Source of the DNA: Chloranthus sessilifolius
Taxonomy: Eukaryota > Streptophyta > Magnoliopsida > Chloranthales > Chloranthaceae
NCBI GenBank assembly: GCA_021018995.1
Contig: CM037586.1
Coordinates: forward strand, 147,292,060-147,356,059
Reading direction: 5' to 3'
Length of the DNA stretch: 64,000 nucleotides
The position numbers were made by a program, and so were the translations under genes. Of the stretch, positions 23,476 through 33,150 are shown piece by piece. Each line of letters starts with the position of its first letter. The stretch's first letter is position 1. Below the pieces are notes generated by a model. That model was not told the DNA's origin, made no database searches, and saw only the letters and a list, made by a program, of their open reading frames with translations.

Positions 23476-24426
23476 TAAGCAGTCGATAGCTGAACTCAAT
23501 CTACATCCTTAACTTTATAAATTTGAATTATCAAATAGACATCATACCTTATTGTTCAACATCTTTCTGTGAGTGTAGCCTTTGACCCTCGATTTCGCCT
23601 TGTCCGGCCATTTCAATAATCGCGGGAAAGGGTCTTTAAGGGCCGTCTGTGCAGGCGAGATTTCTGGCAGCATCTCGTAAGCCTATCATTGAAGTACACA
23701 TATGCATCCATATGTGTTGTACGTCTTTAAGCCTTTATCTAGTTCGACAGTCTTTTTATTCGCCATACTCTTCATTATATACTCGATCAAGTCATGGTAC
23801 ATGTGGAGATCCCACAGAGTTTGATTGAAATTCTCGGCATCATCGATGAGGTCGACGTGGTCTTCTGCAAGTTGATGGTGGGACCCGAGAAAAAGAAATA
23901 TACACAATACAAATAGAAGAAACAACTTTACAAAGTCGTCATCACTTTTCGCTCGCCTAATTACACCATCTATATGAGACCGGAGAATTTTCTTAGTAGG
24001 CATTTCACGAAAATATTTGTATCGAATGATTTATTTTTCCGGTGGTTTAACGAATGGATTATACTTTTCGGGGCGAACTACGGCAAAGCCCGGTATTAAT
24101 GCAATGTCCAACTTTCGAAGATAGACATCAATCTTCTCGATTCGGAAGTGATTTTTTTCAATCCAAAACGTCAACATCGCATCGACCAGATCTCTAATAA
24201 ATCTCACACCCTTAAACATTTAAAATATTCCACCAAAAATTGATGCTCTCAGCAACTCTTTTCGCCTTGAGCTAGAGTCTTCGTAGAGATTCCAAATGAC
24301 ACTAGGGGAACATTTGACAACAGCCCGGTGTACGACCATCTTGACAGCTTATTCAAATAAACTATAATAAAAAAGAAATAAGTGAGTCTCATACTAACAC
24401 GAATTTGTAATATATAATCAGGTTGA

Positions 24427-24486
24427 GATATCGACTTTATAGACAATCGATAACGATTATATATACGATCGATATCGATTATATGT
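24427..24486. repeat. 22-bp minisatellite array 5 of the MULE
   Basis: Two full units and a partial third of the same 22-bp family (GATATCGACTTTATAGACAA and so on), upstream of the first recognised protease exon. Confidence 0.85.
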
Positions 24487-24774
24487 AATTAATCTTACAA
24501 AATTATTTCAAAATGTACACCGTCGAAAGAAGAAAAAAAAAATTCTACAGCAATAGAAGATAATTTTATTTCTAACTTACAGATTTGGTAGTTTGAAGAT
24601 TAAAAAATAGAGCGCCAGCGATTACGAATCGATACCACCTCTCCACCGATTTCGAACGAAAAAGTAAAAAAGGTAAAAAAGGTAAATAATAATGAGTTGA
24701 ATAAAAGACGACTATTTACTATATTGAGGGTAATTTCGGCATTTCGTAAAGGCGTGCGACGGCTCGACGCGTAG

Positions 24775-24851
24775 CTGGTCGGTTTGGCTAAAAGTGAAAA
24801 TATAGTCTCTGACATAAAAAGTGTATATGGGTCGATTAGTTAAATTTCTCC
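24775..24851. repeat. MULE right terminal inverted repeat
   Basis: On minus it starts GGAGAAATTTAACTAATCGA and ends CCAAACCGACCAG, pairing with 14533-14611. Confidence 0.9.
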
Positions 24852-24860
24852 TAAATCAAT

Positions 24861-25599
24861 GACAGTACACTTTGAACTATGATTGATTGATTTGACAATT
24901 TAAAAAATATTTATGCATTTCCTAAGGTTGGGGAGAGAGATCAACCGCGGCGGACACACATATTGATGTAGGACCCGCCCCCAACAAACTTGTAAACAAT
25001 TCTCTTGAACGCCATATTTGGGGCTTCCCTTTTCTTTAAAAATGAAAAACAAAGCCAATGTTTTTGTTTTTGCAACGAAGGCTCTTTTGAAGGTTCCACA
25101 GTTGACTACCTCAAATTGGATCATGAAATCGTTTTCTATTCTAATCTTTGGCAAAATCGATCTTGAGATGGTGAATCACATGTCAGACGGTCAGATATTG
25201 ATTCCACTTGAAACACATCCCCAAAGTAACTGTGATAATGGGCATTCCATAAAAAGATTTCCTCGGATCACTTTTAGGTATGTGTTTAATGTGGAATCAA
25301 CATATGAAGATAGGTGGGTCATGATATTATATATATTTGCTGAGTTGCAGAGGCCGAATCGATTGCAAATACCCATATCCTTTCGTTAATATTCTAAAGA
25401 TAGAAAAGAAGAAATGAGATTGTATAATAAAATGGTAACCTTATTTGCACCATGATTTTGAAGAAAGAATCTACTGCTGCAAATAATGGTACGCCCCTTT
25501 TCTCGGTCCCTCAATCCCACATTTGTACAATACAACAGTCTGTCTCTCACAACAAATGCTTAGCACGCCCCACCTGCTAGTTTTTTAATGAGATGAATT
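24861..25599. other. Spacer, no gene recognised
   Basis: Contains a 123-codon frame on plus (25018-25389) with no domain or motif I recognise and ordinary AT-rich composition; I do not treat it as a gene. No terminal repeats found. Confidence 0.4.
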
Positions 25600-26050
25600 T
25601 TACCTTGGGTGTCATTATACACACTCCACTAGGTTGCTTTCTCACCCCACCTTCAATTGGGATGTATTAATCGCCTTTGAATCTGATAGTGGAGGTCATT
25701 TTTCATCCCCGTCTTCTACACAACGGATCTATAGTTCATGGGCGTACTATCATACGCTCAATTTTTTTATTACACATGAAACACATCTCAAAAAGTGACC
25801 CCAAAGTCATATAACCCCCATAATGCTCAAGCATGATTTTAGCATCACTTTTTGAGATGTGTGCTATGTGTAGTAAAAAATCGACCATTAGATGATACGC
25901 CCAAAATCCATAGATCTACTGTGCAAAAGATGGGGATGAAAAATGACCTCCACCATTTGATTCAAAGGCGGTCAATGCATACTAGATGGAGGAGGTGGGG
26001 TGAAAAAGAAGCCTTTTGGGATGAGTATAACGGTACCATTTTACCATTCG
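25600..26050. mobile_element. Foldback MITE, copy 2
   Basis: Arms pair over most of their length. ATCGCCTTTGAATCTGATAG (25671) and TGGAGGTCATTTTTCATCCC on the left return inverted as GGGATGAAAAATGACCTCCA and GATTCAAAGGCGGT on the right (about 25930-25975). The outer parts CTCACCCCACCT and AGGTGGGGTG extend the pairing. The hairpin centre is near 25820. Same family as 9286-9591 and 26102-26570. Confidence 0.7.
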
Positions 26051-26101
26051 ATACCATCATTTACAGCCTGCTAAACTGTAACCTTATCTCATCTCCTCCA
26101 T

Positions 26102-26570
26102 TCAAAATGCATTGAATGCTTTGAATTAAATGTTGAAGATCATTTTTGCCCTAATCTTCCACACAACGAACCTTGAGATCATAGGCATACCATTAAACGG
26201 TCAATTTTTGCTTAAATGTAGCACGCATCCCAAAAAGTGATCCTAAATTCAGGTTTGGGTATGATGTGTTCCATGTGATTTAAACATCAAATTTTGGGAT
26301 GTGTGCCACATGATATAAAACCCTGACCTTCTAAACCCATGGTCTTAAGATCCATAGTGAAATATTGCGCTAAAAGATGTTCTCCATCGTACACACTACA
26401 AAAAATAAGACTATTAGCAGCAGCCATAAACTGCCGCTATTAAAAAAAGTATTGCCACTAATAGTCTTAATAATTTTTTTAAAAATAGCGGCAGTTTTTT
26501 GCTGCAAAAAACTGCAGCTAATAGTCTTATTTTTTGTAGTGCCAATTCAAAGCAATCAATGTATTCTTAA
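26102..26570. mobile_element. Foldback MITE, copy 3, interrupted by a CACTA MITE
   Basis: The left arm CATTGAATGCTTTGAATTAA pairs with AATTCAAAGCAATCAATG at the right. The inner TCCCAAAAAGTGAT and ATTTTGGGATGTGTG also pair. The right arm is split by a 148-bp CACTA-type MITE (26394-26541). Confidence 0.65.
26394..26541. mobile_element. CACTA-type MITE, copy 1
   Basis: CACTACAAAAAATAAGACTA at the left is mirrored by TAGTCTTATTTTTTGTAGTG at the right, a perfect inverted repeat of about 25 bp. Internal AGCGGCAGTTTTTTGCTGC motifs add further hairpins. Flanking trinucleotides ACA and CCA differ by one base. A second copy is at 56746-56905. Confidence 0.8.
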
Positions 26571-26762
26571 TAGAGGATATGGGCGAGCTTACAGTTTCAT
26601 GGTGCGTAAAAAATGATGTCATTTATCTTTAGGGAGCCATTAATTGCACATGAAATCCATGTGATTGCACCGAGTTTAGTGAAATTTGTCCTTGCATGGG
26701 CTGCATGTGATTACACCTAAAATTAAAAACAAATTGCACAGTGATTTTTTTTTACTCTTTAG

Positions 26763-26873
26763 ACCGCTCCCCTCTCTCTCTCTCTCTCTATCTAGACTGT
26801 TCTCTCTCTCTAGGTCGCTCTCTCTCTCTCTCCCCTCTCTCTCTTTCTAGACCGTTCTCTCTCCCCTATCTAT
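26763..26873. repeat. (CT)n-rich microsatellite cluster
   Basis: Runs of CTCTCTCTCTCTCT interrupted by AGACCG and TAGGTCG, just inside the left end of the MULE. Similar tracts lie at 27888-27930, 27966-28010 and, outside the element, at 28262-28284. Confidence 0.9.
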
Positions 26874-27191
26874 TGGAGCATAACCAATCCCTAGCTATGA
26901 GAATTGGTTTTGCCACCTTGGTGTCTGGTCTGTTATTCCGACCATTTGCGATGCCATCATTCCAGCCTCTCCTCTCTTTATGCTGCTCTTCTTTCCACAT
27001 ATCCCCCCATGGTTTCGATGTAATCTATTAATTCCTTCCCCAAATATTGATCACAGTCCATCAAACCAGTGGCACAATTAAGCCTAGAGCAAGGTCGGAT
27101 CCCCGTGCTCTGTCAATGTCCTGCATTCGAACTCTAAGGGCAGCGGTATTGCATTCCTCTAAATGATTCTATGCAATAGGATGTTATGGAC

Positions 27192-27661
27192 TTAAATTTT
27201 CATACAAAACCAAGTGATATCAGGCAATTCATCAGAAGGCACAAAGTTCACATCATTGGTTTGTGGGAAACCAGAGTCGAGCTCCATAATGCATAGAAAA
27301 TATGCACCAAAATTTGCCTCAGTTGGGAGTTCACAACCAACTATTCTTCCTGTGTCTAACTAATAAGATTTAGGTGGGCTTGGATTGCATGAAAAATAAA
27401 TCTTGCAACCATCTCCTAAACCAATATAATCATTACGAATTCAACAATAGTTAAACCAACAACAAATTACTTGTAACTTTTTTCTGTGCGCAATGCACAC
27501 GATAGCTTAATTTATTGCCGCAAATTTAGTGGGCACGAACAAAAGTTTTATTCTCTTCATCTTCATCGGAATCTGCCGCATAATCATGACTGAGAAGATC
27601 CATGATTTCTCTTCGTCTCCATGCCTCTGTAACTCGCGTCTCTTGGTCTCCTCTTAGACTC
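27192..27661 (-). pseudogene. Captured coding fragments of an unidentified gene
   Basis: Two open stretches on minus look coding. The first (27661-27526) reads TRVTEAWRRREIMDLLSHDY then an acidic SDEDEENKTFVRAH and a stop. The second (about 27425-27192) reads GLGDGCKIYFSCNPSPP and, after one stop, GRIVGCELPTEANFGAYFL, MELDSGFPQTNDVNF, VPSDELPDITWF. Residue composition is protein-like, unlike the random frames around it, and differs from any transposase. I do not recognise the parent gene. The setting, inside a transposase-less MULE, suggests transduplicated exons. An alternative is an ancient unrelated fragment. Confidence 0.45.
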
Positions 27662-27719
27662 CAAGAGGAAGTGTATAAAAGTGTCGATTTTAGAAAAAGA
27701 TTTTAACTTTTATACCTAG

Positions 27720-27887
27720 GTGCAACCACTAGCGTAACTTTGGTATTTTGAAAAAAAGAATAATTATTAGTATTTTCACTTATCCGGTGTAATCACATGG
27801 ATTTCGTGTGCAATTAATGGCTCCCTTAAATTTTTTATTGGCCTACATCTCTCTCCACGACTCTCTCTCTAAACCTCTCTTGTTCCA

Positions 27888-27927
<40 letters not shown>

Positions 27928-28150
27928 ATGACTTTCTCCCTCTAAACCTATCTCTCGCTCCACGTTCTCTCTCTCTCTCTCTCCACTTTCTCTCTCTTTC
28001 TCTCTTTCTCTCGCTTTACACGGTGATTAAGGTTTTCTATTCCAGGTACAACCACTAGGTTAACTTGTCATTTAAAAAATAAAGATAGTATCAAATTTTC
28101 TACTAATATGGGGGCAACCACTTGAAAATCGTGTGCAATTAATGGCTCCT
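27720..28150. repeat. Duplicated right end of the MULE
   Basis: About 105 bp ending at 27825 (GTGCAACCACTAGCGTAACT ... GTGCAATTAATGGCTCCC) is repeated in the same orientation ending at 28150. A CT-rich spacer of about 220 bp separates them. Only the outer copy abuts the 9-bp target duplication. Confidence 0.8.
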
Positions 28151-28627
28151 TTATCTTTATAAGGAAGCCTTATTTGTTTCTCTAAAAGCATTTACACATT
28201 CTCTCTCTAAAGACCTTATTCTTTTAACACTTGCTCTCTTTACTCGCTAGATTTTTTTACGTCTCTCTCTCTCTCTCTCTCTCTTGGGCGCAATGCCTCG
28301 AATGAACTCTCCACCATCCACGGCTCAACCCAAAGGCTGAGCCATGTTATGACTTGGATGGTCAATTGACCACCCAAACTTTCTAAAAGTTTGTTACAAA
28401 ACTTTAGGTGTCCTAATTTATATTAATGAATTCTCATCCATCCAAAATTATATTGACCACCCAAAATTATAAAAAATCTTAAAACAAATTTTTTTATGGT
28501 ATTTGTTTTCATAACAAATATTTCTTCTTTGATTTTTTTAACTAAATCCCACAATTTTGGCCTATTTTTAGGCTCCCCTCCATCTATTTAGGTTCTAGAT
28601 TAAGCAGTTTATTATACATAACAAGGT

Positions 28628-28695
28628 TTGAACCTAGAACCTACCCTTTACAAAGCACTAAGTCTACCACTAGAGCAATTCACTAAGATATATAA
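28628..28695 (-). repeat. tRNA-like SINE fragment inside the hAT element
   Basis: On minus, CTCTAGTGGTAGACTTAGTG resembles a tRNA A box and GGTTCTAGGTTCAAACC a B box, about 35 bp apart. No poly(A) or target duplication was seen, so it may be a fragment or part of the hAT element. Confidence 0.4.
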
Positions 28696-28758
28696 AGAAC
28701 AAAAAAAACTTAATACATATATAAATTTACAAAGGCATCAAAATTATTAAATAAAAAA

Positions 28759-28887
28759 ATGTCAGGTCTTCCTGTTCATCATCAGGATATGTTCAACAGC
28801 TTCGATGGTCTCACAGGCTCCCTGCAACGTACTGCCACATCATCTTACTCTTTGGAGGATGATGACGAAGATTATGCTACCTCATAG
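28759..28887 (+). CDS. Short open frame of 42 codons in the hAT element
   Basis: ATG at 28759, stop TAG at 28885. The product starts MSGLPVHHQDMFNSFDG and ends with an acidic SLEDDDEDYATS. Composition is more protein-like than neighbouring frames, and serine/threonine followed by an acidic tail suggests a terminal exon. I do not recognise it. It could be the last exon of a captured gene or of the lost transposase. Confidence 0.3.
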   Translation: MSGLPVHHQDMFNSFDGLTGSLQRTATSSYSLEDDDEDYATS

Positions 28888-29692
28888 TCATTCTTCGAGG
28901 GAATTTTGAATTAGGCCAATTTTGTTAGAACAACATAATCGATATGCATATGATTTTCTTTTATTTCGTATCTAGTTTCATTTGTAGATATTTTAAATAA
29001 AGTCAAAATTTTCATATTGGCTTAATCGATATGTATTGTCCTTTTATGAGAGGAACTTAAGAACGTGGGATTATGACCTTTTATGGGAAAGGCCATAAAT
29101 ATGAGTAACTTAAGAATGCATTTGGGAAAAGCTAGGAATCTTATTCTACTAAGAATCTGCAGGATTATGAGTTTTTAAAAATCTGATCTTTTCTAAAATT
29201 AGAAAACACCTAAACGAAGCCTTAGGGTCTTCAATTGATTATGGTTTTAATATTAGGTTAACACTAAAATTCTAATCAATTTAAAATTTTAATACTAAAA
29301 CTTTATTACCCTAATGTTAAAACTCTAATTGTATCTTTTTTTTTTATGCATATTTTTTAGTTTTAATTAAAACTCTAATCGCTAATAAATCTGAACTCTC
29401 ATTCGCTCAACCCATCTAATTTTTTTCTAAATATTTGGGAACCCTATACTAAAGCCCCAATTACCTAGAACCATGGATCAAAATGGTATACTTGATATAT
29501 ATTTTTTTAGCGTTTGATTAGAAAAAAATTATACAATTTTAATTTCTAGTATTAAATAATTAGATGACCACCCTATGAAAAAATCCTGGCTCCACCCCTG
29601 GCTCAACCTCCTCTAAAAACCTCAGCTGATCAGGCCTCTATCTGTTTCTACTTCAACCGTCTATTCACATTCAGTTGCGAATTGGAGCTTTT

Positions 29693-30152
29693 TGTTTGAA
29701 GTTTCTATTTTGGTGGCCATCATCCGTTGATCGGTGAATGATGTAAGATCAATCTTGTGATGTGATAGTTGCTAATTCGGTGAATTTGAAGAGAATAAGC
29801 AACTAATAATTAAGTCTTTTAGGTGAGGTATGATTGTGATTTCCAATCACAATATAATTAGTAATTCAAGTCTTTAATGGGAAATGACTCTTTGGCTATA
29901 AATATAAGGGGTGCTTGGTCCCAATGATTGCTCGACACACTTCAACCCTCCCTATTAGTAAAAGCATCTCCATTATTCTAGGAGGCATTGAGAGCGAGGA
30001 GATCGTTGAAGATCGGCAAGCCACCTTTCATGGCTCACACTCAAGGTGTACACATACATTTTAATTTATGGATTGTTAATTTATTGCTTTGATTGATCAT
30101 GCGACTAGATCCTAGGGCATATATTTGTATAGTCGGATCGATAGATCCATCA
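29693..30152 (+). repeat. 5' LTR of the copia element
   Basis: Starts TGTTTGAAGTTTCTATTTTG and ends CATCA. The same start recurs at 53368. It contains a TATA-like GGCTATAAATATAAGG near 29895. Confidence 0.85.
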
Positions 30153-30154
30153 AT

Positions 30155-30170
30155 TGGTATCAAAGCCATG
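30155..30170 (+). other. Primer binding site (initiator methionine tRNA type)
   Basis: TGGTATCAAAGCCATG lies two bases after the 5' LTR and matches the TGGTATCAGAGC site common to plant copia elements. Confidence 0.8.
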
Positions 30171-30941
30171 TCTGGTGTTTGATTGGTCAAACCGTTAGTA
30201 TATGAATTTTATCTTGTGTGAGCTCGGCCCCATAGAATTAGCCCCATTCGCGATGGGTATATAAGATATCCATGTCACGAACAAAGAAAAACCTTAATTA
30301 ATGAGTCGTAGTCGTCGACTTATCCTTTCGGATGCATATTGGGTTGGATGAATACTAACATTATCCTTAAAATAAACTACTTCAGAATCATTGGGTTCAT
30401 TGGGCCCACTTCTTTTGCTTGAATCCCCTTGGGGACTGTTTCTTGGTCCCTCAAAATTAATTAATTACCATAATTATTTGAATGTGTGGTCTGTTTTGTT
30501 TCAGAGAGAGAGAGAGAAGCAGTTTTTTTCCTCAATGAGGTGTGTTGCTTCCGGGTGATGGTTGTGGTTGGATGAAGGAGCTACAAATAAAAGTTCTTTC
30601 ATAAGGAAGAGACCTTGTAGGTTTCTGGTTCTTTTATAAAGACGAGACCTTTTAGGTCTCTTGTTCTGTGCGTCTCCATTCTTTAAACGATGGGTCACAT
30701 GGGATCCTTTGAATAGCCCATGAGTTTAGTTCATGACCTAGCATGTGAACTGACCTGTCCACATGCACGACCGACCCATGGACCCATATTGCATATGCCC
30801 TGACTCATTTTGTGTCCCGGCCTAATCGATAGCCGGATTCGGGTCATGACCCGATCCAGACTATGGTCCGGCCCATCACTCAACCCTGCCCATGATCCAT
30901 GACCCGATTTGGCTCGTTAGACACGACCCGTTTGTCCTTAA
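30171..30941 (+). other. Copia leader, first part
   Basis: Untranslated leader between the primer site and the Harbinger insertion. No coding sequence. Repeated GACCCGA/GGGTCATGACCCG motifs at 30840-30930. Confidence 0.4.
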
Positions 30942-33147
30942 GGCCCTGTTTGATAGGAAGGAAACTCCAAAAAAAAAAATGAAATCAATTTCCTAGTTGA
31001 TTTCCTGAGAAATTATTTCCTTTAGAAATAGATTTTCCATTGTTTGATTAGTGTGTTTGAGAAATGACTTTCATTGGAAATTGATTTCTCTTGTTTGATT
31101 AGTATGTTTGAAAAAGAATTTGAAAATGAGTTTTTAAGCTTGGATCATATATTTTCTACTTTTATAAAAGTAGAGGTTAGTTTGAACAAATACTTAGTGA
31201 GAAAAGAAGTAAAAAATTTATTTAGAAAAATACCTAACTTCTCACTTTGTGTTCCACTAGTCATAGATTGACTTTTTTTTTATCAAAATCATGATCAAAG
31301 TCAAACATTAACTAATAATTTTTTTAAGAATATTCTATTACGTTACAAATTAACACAATAGTAATTACTATTTTTTACCAAGTTACATAAGTCACAATTT
31401 GAAAAGTCAAACTTTGAGCAAACTTAAAATTTTGATTAATAAAAATGTGTAAAGTTAAATAACAAAGTTGTAAATGATAGTATCTGCTCTAAGGTTACAC
31501 ATTGAAAAGAAATTAAATTTTTTATAAAAGTCAAACTTTGATCAAATTTTAACTTTGACAAAGAGAAAATTTCGCAATGTACCAACAACTCACAGAAGTC
31601 CAATTGTAAATTAACATAACAACATTTATCTACATTATTAGGTTACATTAGTCAAAGTTTGATCAAATATCCACTTTTTAAAAAAGTCAAACTTTGACCA
31701 AGCGTAAAACTTTGATCAATAAATTTTTTTAAGCCTAACATACAAATTTACATAGTAAATGCTAGTACTTACTGTAAGGTTACATGTTGAAAGAAAATTA
31801 AATTTTTTTTTTAAAGTCAAACTTTGACCAACATTTTTAACTTTGGCAATGTACTGTCAAGCTATAAATTAACTTAACAGTATTTATATTCATCACTAGG
31901 TTACACTAGTAAAATTTTTGACCAAATGTCGAAAAAGTAAAATAAAATTTGATAATGTATTATAAAATAATAAATTAATAAAATGATAACCTCATTCGGA
32001 CTACAAAAGTTTGAAAAAATCAAATTATGTTTAAAAGTTAAAGTTTAACCAAATGTCAAACTTTATCTGATAAAAATTTACATTACCAAAATACAAATAA
32101 CACAGTAATAATCAATATTTATTGTCAAGATGCACTTCTCCAAATTTGACTAAAGTCAAAATTTAAATAAAAGTCAAACTTTGACTAAAAGTCAAACTTT
32201 GACTAGTAAAAATGAGGCAATGTATTTTAAAGTGATAAATTAAAATAATAATAGATATTTTTAATTATAATATTCCACTAATTAAAATTTATAACTGTTT
32301 TATAGAAAATCAAACTTTGACAAAAAGCCAAACTTTGACCAAAGAAAAATTACACTTATACGGTATAAGTTTATGTAGTAGTAGACTCTATGTATAAGAA
32401 GGTCTCGTGTTTGATTAAAAATAAATTTCGTATAAAAGTCAAAGTTTGACCAAAAGTCAAAGTTTGACTAAATGTCAAAACTATTGACTAATAAAATTGA
32501 GAATCTAGTATCAATTTATAGATCAACAAGGCGGTATCCTTTTTTCGCCATCAAGTTATAGGAGTAAAAGTTTAATAAAAAGTAAAATTTTAATTAAAAG
32601 TCAAAGTTTGATCTTAAAGTCAACCTTTGAACCCTAAAAATTTGGTTATATATTACTCACTTACAACTTATTATCATGTTTGAGTGATCAAAGTTTGATC
32701 AAAAGTTAAAATTTTAAATAGCTTATAAATCTTGTTCAAGTTTGATTAAAATTCAAACTTTGACCAAAGTCAAATATTAGCTAAAAAAGGTCTGTTGTAA
32801 ATCATGTGGTAGTCACAGTGATCGTGCTGGTATGATGATTATAAAAATTGATGTTGCTTTTTAAAAGTCAAAGGATAAATTTTTTTGCTTTTAGGCTTTT
32901 TTGCAAGTAACTTAATATTTAAAATGACAAAAAATTATTATTTTGTTAGTGGGAAACTCAATTTCAGCCACTTAAAAGGTTAAAATGATTTCCTTCTAAA
33001 ATAACTTGGTGCATGGAAATTCAATTTCCAAGCGGGACCCACTTAATTTCATTTCCATCTCCTGACATAGCTATTAAGCAACAACAATTAGAAACTAAAT
33101 TTCATTTTCACCTATGTAATTACATTTTCATGTTATGAAACAAGGCC
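30942..33147 (-). mobile_element. PIF/Harbinger-like non-autonomous element, copy B
   Basis: The left end GGCCCTGTTTGATAGGAAGG and the right end on minus GGCCTTGTTTCATAACATGA are flanked by TAA (30939-30941 and 33148-33150). The 2206-bp body aligns end to end, reversed, with 5423-7508, and carries the same dense AGTCAAACTTTGACT palindromes. No coding region. It sits in the leader of the copia element, so it moved after that element inserted. Confidence 0.8.
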
Positions 33148-33150
33148 TAA

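Larger units (their letters stand above)
18455..24219 (-). pseudogene. Ulp1-like C48 protease gene carried by the MULE, split by a solo LTR
   Basis: The 5' exons (24219-24034 and 24003-23560) encode a plant-mobile-domain/DUF1985-like region: FIRDLVDAMLTFWIEKNHFR, DLHMYHDLIEYIMKSM, TYGCICVLQ, AYEMLPEIS. A charged, leucine-rich coiled coil follows (about 22560-23021), ending where the LTR 20380-22589 sits, and resumes at 20379 as MLKELLENILEATLK with an AAG/GTATGT donor. A basic linker follows (20050-19799), then IMGAYLRHLEVIDDAIHPDG (about 19320-19260). The protease core is HWALAIVKVLERSVMVVDP (about 18965-18895) and PQQANSSDCEMFALKYVEYF (about 18680-18600). These give the catalytic His, Asp, Gln and Cys of Ulp1/SENP cysteine proteases, though the usual DCG is DCE. 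The frame closes at 18455. Introns are inferred; some joints lack clean splice sites and carry stops, so the gene is probably dead. The family cleaves SUMO-type conjugates; its role in transposons is not established. Confidence 0.8.
14533..24851 (+). mobile_element. Mutator-like element (MULE) carrying transposase and Ulp1-like protease genes
   Basis: Terminal inverted repeats of 77-79 bp (14533-14611 and 24775-24851) share long runs such as TACACTTTTTAYGTCAGAGA. They are flanked by TAAATCAAG (14524-14532) and TAAATCAAT (24852-24860), a 9-bp target duplication with one difference, as expected for Mutator elements. Inside are a mudrA-like transposase on plus, a Ulp1-like C48 protease gene on minus, and five arrays of a 22-bp repeat. 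A foreign 2.2-kb solo LTR (20380-22589) interrupts the minus gene, so the element proper is about 8.1 kb. MULEs carrying Ulp1-like genes are known in plants (the Kaonashi/KI-MULE group). This copy has stops in the transposase and is not autonomous. Confidence 0.9.
26632..28150. mobile_element. Mutator-like element with host-like coding fragments (Pack-MULE-like)
   Basis: The left terminus GGGAGCCATTAATTGCACAT and the right terminus on minus AGGAGCCATTAATTGCACAC are flanked by a perfect 9-bp duplication, TTATCTTTA (26623-26631 and 28151-28159). There is no transposase. The 1519-bp body holds several (CT)n tracts and coding-looking fragments on minus (27192-27661). The right terminal region occurs twice, ending at 27825 and at 28150. 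Confidence 0.85.
28331..29600. mobile_element. hAT-type element, non-autonomous
   Basis: The right terminus on minus is CAGGGGTGGAGCCAGGATTT, of the CAGGGGCGGAGC type common in hAT elements. The left terminus CAAAGGCTGAGCCATG is a decayed match. The 8-bp duplication GCTCAACC lies on both sides (28323-28330 and 29601-29608). No transposase is present. The 1270-bp body is AT-rich with one short open frame and a tRNA-like fragment. Confidence 0.8.

Noticed and set aside
25018-25389. 123-codon open frame on plus
   Set aside because: No recognisable motif and no coding-like context; the length is attainable by chance in 64 kb read in six frames.
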